From positions 4,751-64,021 of the forward strand of contig MNCI01010394.1 in the NCBI GenBank assembly GCA_015680685.1: a stretch of 59,271 bases of DNA. The letters run 5' to 3'. This document shows positions 1 through 10,856 of the stretch, piece by piece; positions within the stretch are counted from its first letter, which is position 1, and every line of letters begins with the position of its first letter. The position numbers were made by a program, and so were the translations under genes. Source of the stretch: Gnetum montanum. Taxonomy: Eukaryota > Streptophyta > Gnetopsida > Gnetales > Gnetaceae. The notes beneath the pieces were generated by a model. That model saw only the letters and a program-made list of their open reading frames with translations. It was not told the origin of the DNA and ran no database searches.

Positions 1-1461
1 TTGAAAAGGGTGTGACTTCAAGGGAACTTGATGCATTTGTGTGGCCATTCTCTTGGGTTCTTGGATGTTTTCTTCTTGAGTTTTCTTATTGTTTTGACGT
101 TACCCAATCATCAGGAAGCTGAGCAATAAAAATAACAAAGTCTTTGCATGGTGTGGTTCTCATGTATAAACACATAAAAAACAAAAAAAAGGAAAGTGAG
201 AATTCAAAGCACACCCTTAGAAGAAATAATCATTTGGGCTACAAGCACTGGTTATGAAACTAAAATAAAAATGTTCCCTCTAACTAAGGCCCTTCTCGCT
301 TCCCATTCTCTCCTCCTTTGTTCGTTGAAATGGTGGTGGCTCTTGGGTGAAGGCATTCTTGTTACTTCAAGAGGATGGATTAGCCGAATGCATTAATGCG
401 AAATCACTAGATGTGGTTGGTTTGAGGCCAGAGTTGGAATGAGATTTGCTAAGTCACATTAATCATGAAACACACAAGGGGCTGTACACCACCTTGTTCT
501 TGAGATTCCATTCCATTCTTTTCTCTCCACCCTTCTCTCCATTGTTCACCTCATTGTCGATTGTATCATTAGTATATATTTTGGTAAATACATTGTTTTC
601 CTTTTGGTAAATTCTTGTGGTTAAGACTTTAACTCTTGTTCCAAATGAGATTACCAGAGCCTACGAACTCTTTGAATGTGGGTTTGTCAGGGCATTAAGG
701 GCATGAGCCTACTTTGGGGAGGACCCACTAACATTCCTCTTTGGTGCACCAGTTAAATTCTTTTCCCTAACATTTTTTCAATCCATTTCATTTTTTTCAT
801 TTCCATCTTGACATCCCTTTCATCGATGTCATAGTTGTCTCTTTTTCTCCATCTTTCTTGATTCTTTTTCTTTCTCCATTCTATCATTGCCGGAGGTTCG
901 CTATTAGTGATGGAGGTGTGGGGCCCAATTTTTTTGATTTTCTCCTAACCCCTACATCTTCGGTAGTCATCAATATTATATCTCCAGACCCGTATCAGCC
1001 ATACCACAACTTAGCCAATGGACCATTCACTGAAGCAAGGTATCAACTACATTGAAATTCATTTACCCTTGCTAATATAAAGATTGTGTTGTGTGTGCAG
1101 ATGGCAATCATGAAACAACAGATTAGATCTAGAAGAAACACATGGAATGGAGTAGTGCTAAAAGTAGCTATGCAAGGAGCAAGATCAATGGCGCACTTAC
1201 GGATGGACAACAAAAGGTGCAATCCTGGCATTGGTAGCAGCAAAACTTCTTTTTCTCTCTCTTTCTTAGCTACCAAATAAGGCCTGATGTCAAATGTAAT
1301 AAGGTTTTCACTCTTATTATCATGAACACCAGTTTTGTCTTGTCTTGTAATGATGATCCATTCACATGTCATCCCATTAGTTCCATTTGAGCAATAATCC
1401 CATACCGTCCCAATATTTTGTAAGGAACTTGAGGACAAGTTTTCATTTAGTCATGGGGGTA
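1..1461 (+). mobile_element. E0: 3' noncoding region of a gypsy element
   Basis: This stretch has no long ORF. It matches by eye the 3' noncoding regions of E1 (24001-25868), E2 (39690-41836) and E3 (30700-31543). Landmarks in order are a hairpin-forming block (150-215), a conserved purine-rich block at about 708-731 (TTTGGGGAGGACCCAC), a GT...AG intron-like segment at 1040-1100 that lines up with E3, and the tract atgggggta just before the LTR. The rest of E0 lies left of the window. It belongs with E3, because the sequence around 940-1340 is nearly the same in both. Confidence 0.75.
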
Positions 1462-1471
1462 TGATGGGATG

Positions 1472-1594
1472 CGATATCACATGGGCCGCGATATTGCATA
1501 CGTGATATCGCGGCCGTCGCGATATCGCATCCCTCACAATATCGCCTACGTGATATCATGTCGTCCCCTACAATATCGTGTACGCGATATCGCA
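1472..1594 (+). promoter_or_regulatory. Array of GATATC-centred palindromes in the E0 U3 region
   Basis: About eight copies of a near-palindromic decamer of the form GCGATATCGC (variants GTGATATCGC, ACAATATCGC) are spaced roughly 13-21 bp apart. They end just upstream of the TATA box at 1610. The E3 LTR has the same array (27593-27664). Position suggests a promoter or enhancer module, or a CpG methylation target; no binding factor is known from the sequence. Confidence 0.6.
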
Positions 1595-2192
1595 GTGCGC
1601 TGTCATATCTATAAATAAGAGGTGGCTCTCCCTTGTTTGGAGGTCTAGATCGAGCCCTTAGGGAAACTCTGGCAATTTTACCTTTCCAAAGATAGAATAT
1701 TTTTCATGTGCCCGCAATAGGAGCTCCAAAGTGAACGGATCTTTATTAGAGCAAACATTGTACCTGAACACAAGTTTGTATACGGTAATAAAGACGTTCT
1801 TGGATAAACCTTGCAGTGAATGGAATAGGCTAATTAGGATTTTATTTATTTTTATTTACTATTTTCCATTTAAATGCTTTATTAGGAATTAAATCTTTCT
1901 CAACCCTTCTCTCCTAGTTAAGTGCCTCAGTACGACCACTTGGAGCACGTGCGTTACACGTGGTGATCCCAGCAATGACTAGCGTTTGGTAACCACAGTT
2001 GCATTGGTTCAGGGTGTGAATGGTAAGTGGGAACGGATGCTGACGCTAGGTTAATTTAGACATAGTTAGTTAGTTAAAGTTAGTAATTAGTCTCTTCAAC
2101 CCTTCACCTCACTAGCATAGGAGATAAAAATGAAAATACATAAAAATCATATACCTCAGACTTACTTAACCATACACCATGACAAATACAAG

Positions 2193-2495
2193 AAAGTCTG
2201 GGAAGACAACGAATAATTAACCTTAAGTGTTCCATGAGGCGTGTAGGCACTTAGTCTACGGAGTTCGACTAGATCGTGCGTGTTACACTCATATTCGTAT
2301 GGTCGAGTGTAGGGGTACCTCGCCAGTCATCACATACAATCGTAACATACAGGTAAGCTTGGGAAGACAACGATCAACCAACCTCTCCTTGTTCCACAAG
2401 GGCGCATAAGCACTTAGTCCTTGGAATTTGACCAGATCATGCGTGAAATGCTCATATTTGTATGGTTGAGTGTAGGGGTACCTTGTTTCTCATCA
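2193..2495 (+). repeat. Tandem duplication of the LTR 3' end
   Basis: Two diverged copies of about 140 bp, 2193-2332 and 2353-2495, separated by about 20 bp. Each runs from GGGAAGACAACG through a GTGTAGGGGTACC motif to TCATCA. Only the second copy abuts LINE sequence, so 2495 is the true LTR terminus. Confidence 0.7.
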
Positions 2496-3028
2496 ACTTG
2501 CAAAGAGAAGCATGTTCAAAAATAATCCATTAGCTAACATACCATGATTAAAGGCATTTTGCATCCATTTCTCCAATTCATCTATAGATATGCCAAAAAG
2601 GATAGGGAACAAAGGATAGCCTTGTTTAAATCTAATTGAGCGATTGATAATTGTTCCTTATCTAATAAGATTATCTTCAAAAAGAATGTTAACCATCTTA
2701 TAGATTCTTTTAGTAACAAAAAGGAGATCTTGTGGAATGTTAATGTTATCCAATCTCTTCCAAAGTTTATCTTGAACAATAGAATCATAAGCCTTAGATA
2801 AATCAACAAAATAGATAAAAGTTGTATGGTTTGGTCTTTTTGCTTTCTCTACACAATAATGCATAGTTAACAGATGCTCAACAGTAGAATGATTCCTCCT
2901 GAAGTCTACTTATAATTGAGCATGAAGACCTTTCATTTCTTCCCATAAACTAATTTTGCTATCTAAAATAATGCCCAAAAGCAAAGTAAAAATTGAATTA
3001 ATTGCAATCGATTAGTAATTATTAATAT
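2496..3028 (-). pseudogene. LINE reverse transcriptase fragment
   Basis: On the minus strand this encodes a non-LTR reverse transcriptase segment. Recognisable motifs in order are NNY-SIAINS (about 3020), DFRRNHST, FVDLSKAYDSIVQDKLW (the conserved D of the RT palm, about 2800) and a KQGYPLFPILFGISIDELE-like block (about 2600). These match the known order of LINE RT motifs. Stops and frameshifts break it, so it is not functional. Upstream it continues at 11784 after the E4 insertion. Downstream it is cut by the E0 LTR at 2495. Confidence 0.85.
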
Positions 3029-3978
3029 TGGTGTAGGGACACATCTTTCAATTTTCTTGTTTTTCTTTACATGTATGTTTTTGTAGGGTTTGGGATCCAT
3101 GGAGATATCTTAGAGGTCTTGAAGTCATCTTGTCTAAGATCTAGGCTCTCAAGAGATATGTTTTGGAAGATAGGAGACATCTAGGCCAAGTTGAGAGCTT
3201 GCAAAAGACGTCTTAGGAATTTTGATAGACATCTCATGCAAGATGTCTCAAAAATGCATGAGATGTCTCAAATGTCAAATGAGGCATCTCATGAGTGTGG
3301 AGACATCTTAGCTAAGACATCTCTAGAAGTGTTGAGATGTCTCAGCTAGAAGTGAGATTTCTTATCCAATTGGATAGTTTTCTCAAGGAGACATCCTAGA
3401 AAGATTATAGACAATCCATATAGTAAAGAAAACTTTTAGAATTGTCTATTTCAATTTCAAAAATAGCTAGGAGAAGGTACAAAAAAATGAAAACATCATG
3501 GAATCTTCAAGTTGTGCTTGAGGAAGGTTTCCTAAGTATCTTGTTTTGTTTTTGCTAATAAATATTAGTATGCTCATGCCTATACCATAGAGAGAGATGT
3601 AAGTGAGATATTAAGAGAGTACATGCGAAGAGTGCATGAGTGTGTTTGAAAACATTGGTCAATTGAATGATTATTGGCCTAGTGTCTCTTGAGTCTTGTG
3701 AATTAATATCTTAGTCTCAAGTTATAGGAGAGACCCTCAATTAGTTGTATCTTACATTGAGAATAACCATTGTGTAGTTATACAACCTCATGTTCTGAAA
3801 CCTTTTTTAGTGTGAGAGGTTGTGTTTGAATGTTTTCTGAGTTGTTGAACCCTACTTAATCTCTTTAAATAATTAAATATAGTTAGTTTTATTATTTTTT
3901 TACATATTGTTTATCTTATCATAATATTTGAATTTAGTGTTTGGAAGGTGATTATAGTATTGAAGTGAACCTACTCCA
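3029..3978 (+). repeat. E4 5' LTR
   Basis: Similar over its length to 10857-11783. Ends are TGGTGTAGG...CCTACTCCA. The U3 part (about 3100-3370) holds many copies of AGATGTCTC and its complement GAGACATCT, so it reads as an array of near-palindromes. Confidence 0.85.
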
Positions 3979-3986
3979 ACTAAAAT

Positions 3987-3998
3987 TGGTATTACAGC
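3987..3998 (+). promoter_or_regulatory. E4 primer binding site (initiator Met tRNA type)
   Basis: TGGTATTACAGC differs by two bases from TGGTATCAGAGC, the usual initiator-Met site of plant LTR retrotransposons. It lies 8 bp after the LTR end. Confidence 0.75.
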
Positions 3999-4047
3999 AT
4001 TAGGTTGATTGTTACTTATATTTGGTAATGAATCCTATCAAATTTGG

Positions 4048-4925
4048 ATGGCACCTAAGAAGAAATAAGTACATGCACTGAACCTGAACATGAAGAGCAT
4101 GAAGTCTTCCTTTCAACTAATGGTTTCTCAATTGAATGAAATTTGTAAGGTGGATAGAAATGTTGGTCCTAATCTTATCCAAAATCGAAGAGATTATCAA
4201 CATTTGCATTCAGATGAAGATGTTTCACAATCTACTGGAGACAGAATGGATGATGAGAAAGGATAATCTAGCTATGGAAGTGTAGGAATCCATTAGCCAA
4301 GGATTCTAATGGGAGAAAATCCTATTTTTCAGAAGAGAATTCTAAGAGCTCTCAGAGTGAAAACTACCTTTTCCAATGATAAGCTTGACTAGGAGGATAA
4401 AGTAAGGCTTGCTAGAGCATTAAAAAATGCTACATTGAGTTGAATATTTTCAATGGTGTAGCTGATACTAATGCCTTTTCAAGTTGGTTGAAGGAACTTG
4501 ACAAGCACTTTGATTTGGAAGAGGTACCAAATCACTTGAGAGCACCTATTGTTGAATCCAAATTAGAAAGAACAACTTCTACTTGGTAGGAAAAGGAATT
4601 TTAAAGTTATAAAAGACATAATGGTCAATCTATTAAATATTAGAATATGATGAAATCCAAGTTAAGAAGAAAAATTTGAATAGTCTCATCAGAGACTAGA
4701 AACCATTATGAAGTTGAAATTTCCAAGGTAGGATAACAAGGATGTCAAAGAATTCTACATCAAGTTTTATGATCTATTCCATCAAGCTAAAGTGAACTTG
4801 GAGAAGTATGAATAGGCTTTAATCTTTTTAGGAGATCTCAAAATGGCATATTAATAGGAATTATCTTTTTATGAGCCACAAACTCTTGATGAGGCTTATG
4901 ATTTGACATTGAATTACAAAGGTAA
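4048..4925 (+). pseudogene. E4 gag remnant
   Basis: Starts at ATG 4048 (MAPKKK). By eye it follows the Ty3/gypsy gag capsid pattern: a FNG-type start near 4450, a W-lined middle, and a stretch KLKFPR-DNKDVKEFYIKF near 4710-4770 followed by a LGDLKMAY-type helix. Numerous stops replace Gln, Trp and Arg codons. No CCHC zinc knuckle follows; the frame runs almost directly into RT, so an internal deletion is likely. Confidence 0.7.
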
Positions 4926-4965
4926 GTAGAGGAGTTACTTACAATTGGTTTCTTGAGAAAATTCA

Positions 4966-5764
4966 TTTCATCTTGTGTAGTTCTAACAGTGCTAGTGCCA
5001 AATAAGGATAGTGACGAATGAAGGATGTGCATTAATTCCTAGGTAGTGAAGAGAATAATAATGAGTTATAGGCTTTCTATTCCAAGGATGGATGATATCC
5101 GTAATGTCCTTACTAATATAGATATTTTTAGCAAATTCGACTTAAAGAGTGGTTACCATCAAATTAGAATCAGGCTATGTGATGAATGGAAGATAGCTTT
5201 CAAGACACCAAATGGCTTGTTTGAATGGTTGGTGATGCCCTTTGGGCTCATGAATGCACCTACTACAGTCATGAGGTTAATGCATAATGTATTAAAAGAC
5301 TTGATTGGTATGTGTTGTATTGTATTTTTTGATGATATTTTAGTGTATTATTCTAATAAGGAAAACATTTGAATCACTTGAGGATGTTGTGTCTTAAATT
5401 AGAGGCACAATTGATGATCAATTTGAAGAAAAGTCATTTCTTCAAGAGGGAAACCATATATTTGAGACATGTGGTTTCTAAAAACCAAATTCATATGGGA
5501 GCTACCAAGGTAAAGATAATTAGAGATTGGCTAAATCCTAAGAATGTTAGAAGCTAAGATCATTCTTTGGTTTAATAGGGTTTTATAGATGGTTCATAAA
5601 AACTTTTATTGGCATTTTTGGCCTATGTTTACTTTGTTGAAGAAAAATAAAGATTTTAGATGAAATAATAAAACCCAAGGGAACTTTGACTTGTTGAAAG
5701 TTAAGATTAGTAGTGAACTAGTACTTGCAATTCCAAATTTTAAAAATGTCTTTCTATTGGCAAT
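4966..5764 (+). pseudogene. E4 reverse transcriptase remnant
   Basis: Encodes a Ty3/gypsy RT: an RMCI-type block near 5020, YRLSIPRMDDI, FSKFDLKSGYHQIRIR, GLFEWLVMPFGLMNAPTTVMR, and the catalytic box VFFDDILVY (FxDD form, about 5320-5350). The FEWLVMPFGL wording is typical of chromoviruses. It then breaks by frameshift and reaches the start of RNase H (LVLAIPNF near 5730), where it ends at a foreign boundary at 5764/5765. Most RNase H and nearly all integrase are missing. Confidence 0.9.
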
Positions 5765-7270
5765 TGTTTGGGACTAGACCACCAATAGGCTCTTTTGAAC
5801 AAGGTTTAGGTGCTTGCTGGTCTCTAGTAACACCAAGGCCTAGATACCTCCAAATAGACTCAATAGTTATAAAACATACTAAACATGAGTATATGTTTGT
5901 TGTTGTAAATTTTGAAATCAATGGGTTATGTATAAAACTATAATCGACTATCATAAAAGAGATTCAACTAACTTTGTGAAATATTGTGAGTTTTTCAAGA
6001 TTCCTATTTTGTTTAATCACTTAGTCTATATGGTCCCTATAATACCTACTTTTAAAAAATAAAATTTTACAAAAACATTTAAGCATAATTTTACCACTCT
6101 ACTTCTAATCTTTCCTAGAGAGAAAATTCCACAAGAAAACTAGAAGTAGAGCGAGATTCAATGGAATTAGAAAGATAAAGAAAAGAAAGTAGCTTTGCAT
6201 GAAACCTAAAATATTTAAGCAAGATAAATTGATATGAGTAAATAGATCATAATAAAGCTATTCCTAATTCAATAACTACGAATTGTTCAAACTTCTAAGC
6301 TCAACAAGCAATTTCATAAAGACAATCTTATTATACTACCAAAAATTGGTGTGTAAACTACAAAGTATAGGTCTCTATTTTGGCTAGTTAATAGTTGTCA
6401 AAGATTGCATTCAATAGAGTTTTCAAATAATTTGAAAATTTCTTGATTGAAATGCCAAGGCAATAAACTTTAAAAATAAAGAAGCTATTTTAGTCCCATC
6501 AAGGTATCAAAGATTTTTCTAGATTTTCTATGCTCAAAATAGGTAATTTTGTTAAGACATTACTATTAAATTGCTCTTAAAACTTTTCAAAAACATAAGC
6601 TCTTCTATGGAAAATCTTGATAGGAGTCTAATATCATGCAGAAACATAGCTATAAAAGAAACCTAGGACAAATACCAAAATTAAATGCCAAGCATGATGT
6701 TATCTAAACCATTAGCTAAGAAACTAAGACAAAATGGGAAGAAATGAACTCATAGGATTAAAACAAAGTAGCCAAATTGATGTCTTTAGAAAGAAATCTT
6801 ACAAGAATTCTGCAAATGTTTTTTTTAAGTATCTTCCTCTTCTCCTCCTTTCTTTTCATTCTACCTTAGAGCCTTTTTATAGTGGCTTTAGGTAGTTACA
6901 TTAATCATGAGGAGTTAAGGGACATACAAATATCTTAGGAATATAAATTTATAACTCCCTTGGGAATTATAACATCCATGGAAGTTATAAAAATTTTAAG
7001 CCACATTTGGCAAGTATCTTCTTATTAATTATAACCTTACAAATATCAATAAGGTCTATTTATAACCTTCATGGGATATTATAACTTCAATTGGAAATTT
7101 TAAATTCCAAAAAGTAAAGTTTTATGATTATTAATTCTCCCATTTTGGAACCATGAACCTTCCCCTTTCTAAGAAAAAATGTTGTAATCTAAATAAACCT
7201 TATTTCTTCATTTATAATAATTCATTTTTATTTTGAATTAAATTATTGTGAAGGTCATATGACCTTAACA
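5765..7270 (-). repeat. Candidate foreign LTR inside E4
   Basis: The plus-strand ends are TGTTTGGG...CTTAACA, so the minus strand starts TGTTAAGG and ends CCCAAACA. A minus-strand TATA-like CTATAAAAAGG lies near 6880. The left edge falls exactly where the E4 coding match stops. No partner LTR or clear duplication was found (gcaat on the left, aacgt on the right), so it may be part of a truncated element rather than a solo LTR. Confidence 0.4.
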
Positions 7271-10019
7271 AACGTAGTTGGTTTTTGACATGCCCCATGT
7301 CGACGCTTATCTCTATAGCCTCCATGCTTGTTGTTTTGCCACCTCTCTTGTATGCATTCTTGGTGTGACTTGCATTCCTCATTTCCGAATCTTGCTACTA
7401 TGACTTAGGATGGTACTTTTGCTAGCATTGCCTTTGGTTCCTACACTCATCACTACTTGGCACTGGTTAGCAACTATTGCCTCCATTGCAAAGAAGAAAT
7501 CATGGATTCAAGCCCTATTTTGGCTTCATGGCATCAATTCCCTATTCTAATTTATGGCATCTATGACTTGTAGCCACGTAATCCCCTATAGAATGAAACT
7601 TTCATGCGCTCGATAGGAGAGGAGTTGCCTTTACAACTTGGGTGCTACTGTGAAAGATGTCATGATAGATACCCTCCATTTAGGGTTCATAGACTTGCAA
7701 ATTTTCAATATTTGGTAGCTTCTACTTTAGGGATTTTTGTTTAAAACATCAAATTTTTGATTGCTATAGTTTTGATTTTTTTTTTTAAAACATTGATTTG
7801 CATAGATATGCTCCTTTGCATAGTTGGTGGGCTTGTTCTTCCGTAAATATGGAATTCTTGTTTGTTTGTAATTGTACTATGTATTATCATAATTTCCTTT
7901 TGTGGCAAGGGTTCTTGTTTGAAATATCAATAAATTTCTAAGTAATTTTGTTGACTATTTTTTTAAACACCATTTAACAAGGATTTTTTTAATTTTATGT
8001 CAAAATTATAGTCTTGCTCTTTCAATGTTTAACCAAATGTTGCTAACCACTTCAACTAGGTATTTCTCCCTTTTTTCTTTAATTTAAGATTCTTGGTTCT
8101 ATAACTTAATTTTTTGCCACCATTTGAAAACCACTAAAAATTGAAATGTACAGCATAGCAATTGATTTCCACATGATGAAGTTATTAATCAGTTTTTTAG
8201 AAAGTTCTCTACATATGTATAGAGAAAATGGATGCACTTCATTTCATTATTTTTATGAAACATTTGATTTATTACTTCATTTAACTAATAAACTAATGGA
8301 CTTACAAAATGCAAGAACCAATCGAAATACAACTACAAATAATTCCTTTTGCAAATTTCAAGTTAATTTCCAGATTTCATCTCCTCCAATGTATATACAA
8401 ATACCACAATTTCTTCATAACATATGCTAAGAACACTTTACTAAGCTTATGAACTCAAAATGAGCACATTTACATAAAGAACACCTTTCTCCATTAATTT
8501 GCTCATGAAATTTCCCCCTTTAAGAATTTAACTCTTAATTTCTAGTCATCTTTAAAAAGCTAATTGAGCAATTTCATTTCTTGAACCTTACTTTATAAAA
8601 TCTGTTTCATAAATATGGTAGAAATGTGAGAACATTTTTTAACCCCCCCTCCCCCTAGAGTACATCAGCTAAGAAACTTATAATTTATTATAAATTTTTC
8701 TTTTTATATTGAAATAGAAATCTTTCTTTGGAGGAAAACTTTCATCAAACTTCGGGTTTGACGAAATAAAAACCTCATTCTTAATGAAACACAAGAAACT
8801 ATACAAAGAAAGCTTCATAAAAACTAATCTATAGGTGGGAAGAAAATAGTTAGAGTAACTTTTTTAGGGATTCTCATATTGAGAGTCCTTTCATATGTAA
8901 TTTCAGTTGTGATGAATGTCTTTCTTTCCTCCTCTTACATAGTGGAAGGCTCATCTTGCTCTTCACTTTTTCTTTCCACAACTATTTTTGTCTCTTTTGC
9001 ATCCATATCTTTAGCTGTTGATTTTTAAGACTCTCCCCAATTAGATATTTCTGTGTCTTAAGATATAAAAGCCTCTCCCCATGAATCATCTCTACTAGAC
9101 TCTCTTTGATCTTGAGTGTTACATTCATGGAAGCTACCCCAAACATTAGAATGTATGGAAACTCCTCTAGTAAGAAATATAAACTCATTTGAAAGCCAAA
9201 GCAAGAAAGGGATTTCACTTGATGCTCCATGGGTTGTTGCCTTATAATAGGCTCTCAATACATGCTATGGACAACATTCCATGATATATGGGATAAATGG
9301 CCTCCGTATTACTCTTTCCCCAAGAGCCATCTTCTACTTCACACTTAAACACCTCACTTACTTTCTCCACTTAAGCCTTAATTGATAAATGATGCAATTC
9401 TAAGTAATCCATATCTCTTTTTATAATGTAAAGAAAGCTTGAAATTCCCACCAATTTCACTAACCAATTTTGTGACTTTGCCAAAATTAATTATCTTTTC
9501 ATCATTATATGGTAGGAAAATTTGAATTCCACTACTTGGTTGTTGAAATTAATTCACCACTAAGGAGTTATCTAACCATTACTCCCACTCACACTCATCA
9601 CAAGTAATGATTACTTAGAATAATATAAACTAAATAATTGAACTAATAATTTAAATTAAATATTTTTAAACTAATACTTTAACATATGCATGTTTTTTTA
9701 AAAATATTATATAAACTTATCTAAGCATACGTATAGGATATATATGTTAAGGTTAAATATGACATAGGTCTATACTATTTGTTAAACATGTTACTACTAA
9801 GTATATATATATAAGTTTATTATTTACTACTATGTATATTAAATGTTACATAGTTACACACACACATATTACTATATATACAAATATTAATTTATAAATA
9901 TAGATTTAAGCTTTGGGAAATTGTCCAAAATAATTTTTTATATGTAAAACATTATATGAAAATTGCAATTCTACTCCATCAGGCATGGATAACTTGTAAG
10001 TATCCTCCAATAATTGTTC
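7271..10019. other. AT-rich unassigned sequence inside E4
   Basis: No convincing gene. The short minus-strand ORFs at 8982-9258 overlap in different frames and resemble no family I recognise. 9600-9900 is very AT-rich with TATATA and ACACAC runs. Because of the minus-strand integrase at 10020-10560, this is probably the 3' part of the same truncated minus-strand gypsy element. Confidence 0.4.
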
Positions 10020-10560
10020 CTTAATCTAAAATGGACCAATCCATATTATCAAAAACTTATCTGGTTGTTTCATGTTCCATAATAATACCAAGTCACCAAC
10101 TTCAAATGTTCTCTTCACAACCTTTCTATCAAACCACATTTTAACTTGAGAAGCATTCTTTAGTGAATTATCTCTAGCTCTATCCATTTCGGCTTCCCTT
10201 TTGATGAGTAAGGTTATGAAATTTCTATCTTTATCAATTTTCTCACTATACTTTTGCATAAAATCTAAGGCTAAACTTATAATATTGTTCGTAATTCTAG
10301 TAGGTAAAACATAGACCAAGTTATAAGTTGACATTCCAATAGCCTTCTTAAATCTGATATGGTTGGTCCAATTTCCTCGATTTCCATCCATTGACTTCTT
10401 AATGTAGAAAATAAACTTTTAATTTGTAGATTTAGCTAAGCCATTTCCTTCAGGACAATAATTTGAAGAAGAAAATAGAAAGATGAATTTTTTTAATGCC
10501 CACATTATAAATTCTTCAAATTGAAAAGTAGGTCCATTGTCTTTTCTATTTAAGGTTTTA
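10020..10560 (-). pseudogene. Gypsy integrase C-terminal half (foreign to E4)
   Basis: On the minus strand, integrase motifs run from about 10555: DNGPTF (second catalytic Asp region), then a PEGNGLAKSTN segment where the catalytic Glu (usually AEST) is Lys, then KKAIGMSTYNLVYV, and the C-terminal RARDNSLK...VGDLVLLWNMKQPDKF...WIGPF. The last part (10026-10391) is an unbroken 121-codon frame. The N-terminal zinc-binding domain and first Asp are absent. Its orientation is opposite to E4, so it came from another element. Confidence 0.8.
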
Positions 10561-10565
10561 TATTT

Positions 10566-10856
10566 TGTGCACTATCATGAACTACTTAATGAGAAGATCA
10601 TACATGGCAACATCAATAAGTTGAAGAGGACTATTAATTAGTTCGAGCCTTCAATGGAGAGGAAGGTAACTATATTCAAGTAGAGGGAAGCTTCTAGTAC
10701 TTGATAATTCAAGAGGTATAAGTGCTTGATCCATTGGAAGGATTAGTCTAAGGATGATGCTATATGGATCCATGAGACCAAACTTCATGAGTGGGTAATC
10801 ACTTCAACTCATACTTCCTTGTTTACATGTGTTTAATTTTTGAGAGGTGGAAGAGT
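10566..10856 (+). pseudogene. E4 C-terminal chromodomain-like tail and polypurine tract
   Basis: The plus frame includes KYKCLIHWKD and SKDDAIWIHETKLHEW, a match to the chromodomain pattern (YLVKWKG...ATWE) carried at the integrase C-terminus of chromoviruses. A purine tract GAGAGGTGGAAGAG then precedes the LTR at 10857. It is out of contact with its own integrase because of the inner insertion. Confidence 0.65.

Larger units (their letters stand above)
1462..2495 (+). repeat. E0 3' LTR (TGATG...CATCA)
   Basis: The LTR starts at TGATG directly after a purine tract and ends in CATCA against LINE sequence. A TATA box (TATAAATA) lies at 1610-1617. The terminal part, from the GGGAAGACAACG motif to TAGGGGTACC...CATCA, is present twice (about 2193-2332 and 2353-2495). 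This makes the LTR about 1034 bp, against about 850 bp for its relatives. The next five bases are acttg; the matching left duplication is outside the window. Confidence 0.8.

Noticed and set aside
1472-1594. CRISPR-like spaced repeats
   Set aside because: Repeats are 10-bp palindromes with short irregular spacers inside an LTR promoter; the context is plant nuclear DNA.
2496-2500. acttg next to E0 and acttg next to H3 (51732) as one duplication pair
   Set aside because: E0 and H3 are separate elements in opposite orientation with different U3 types; the match of five bases is likely chance.
5765-7270. Calling this a confirmed solo LTR inside E4
   Set aside because: The ends look right, but the flanking five bases differ and no partner LTR was found.
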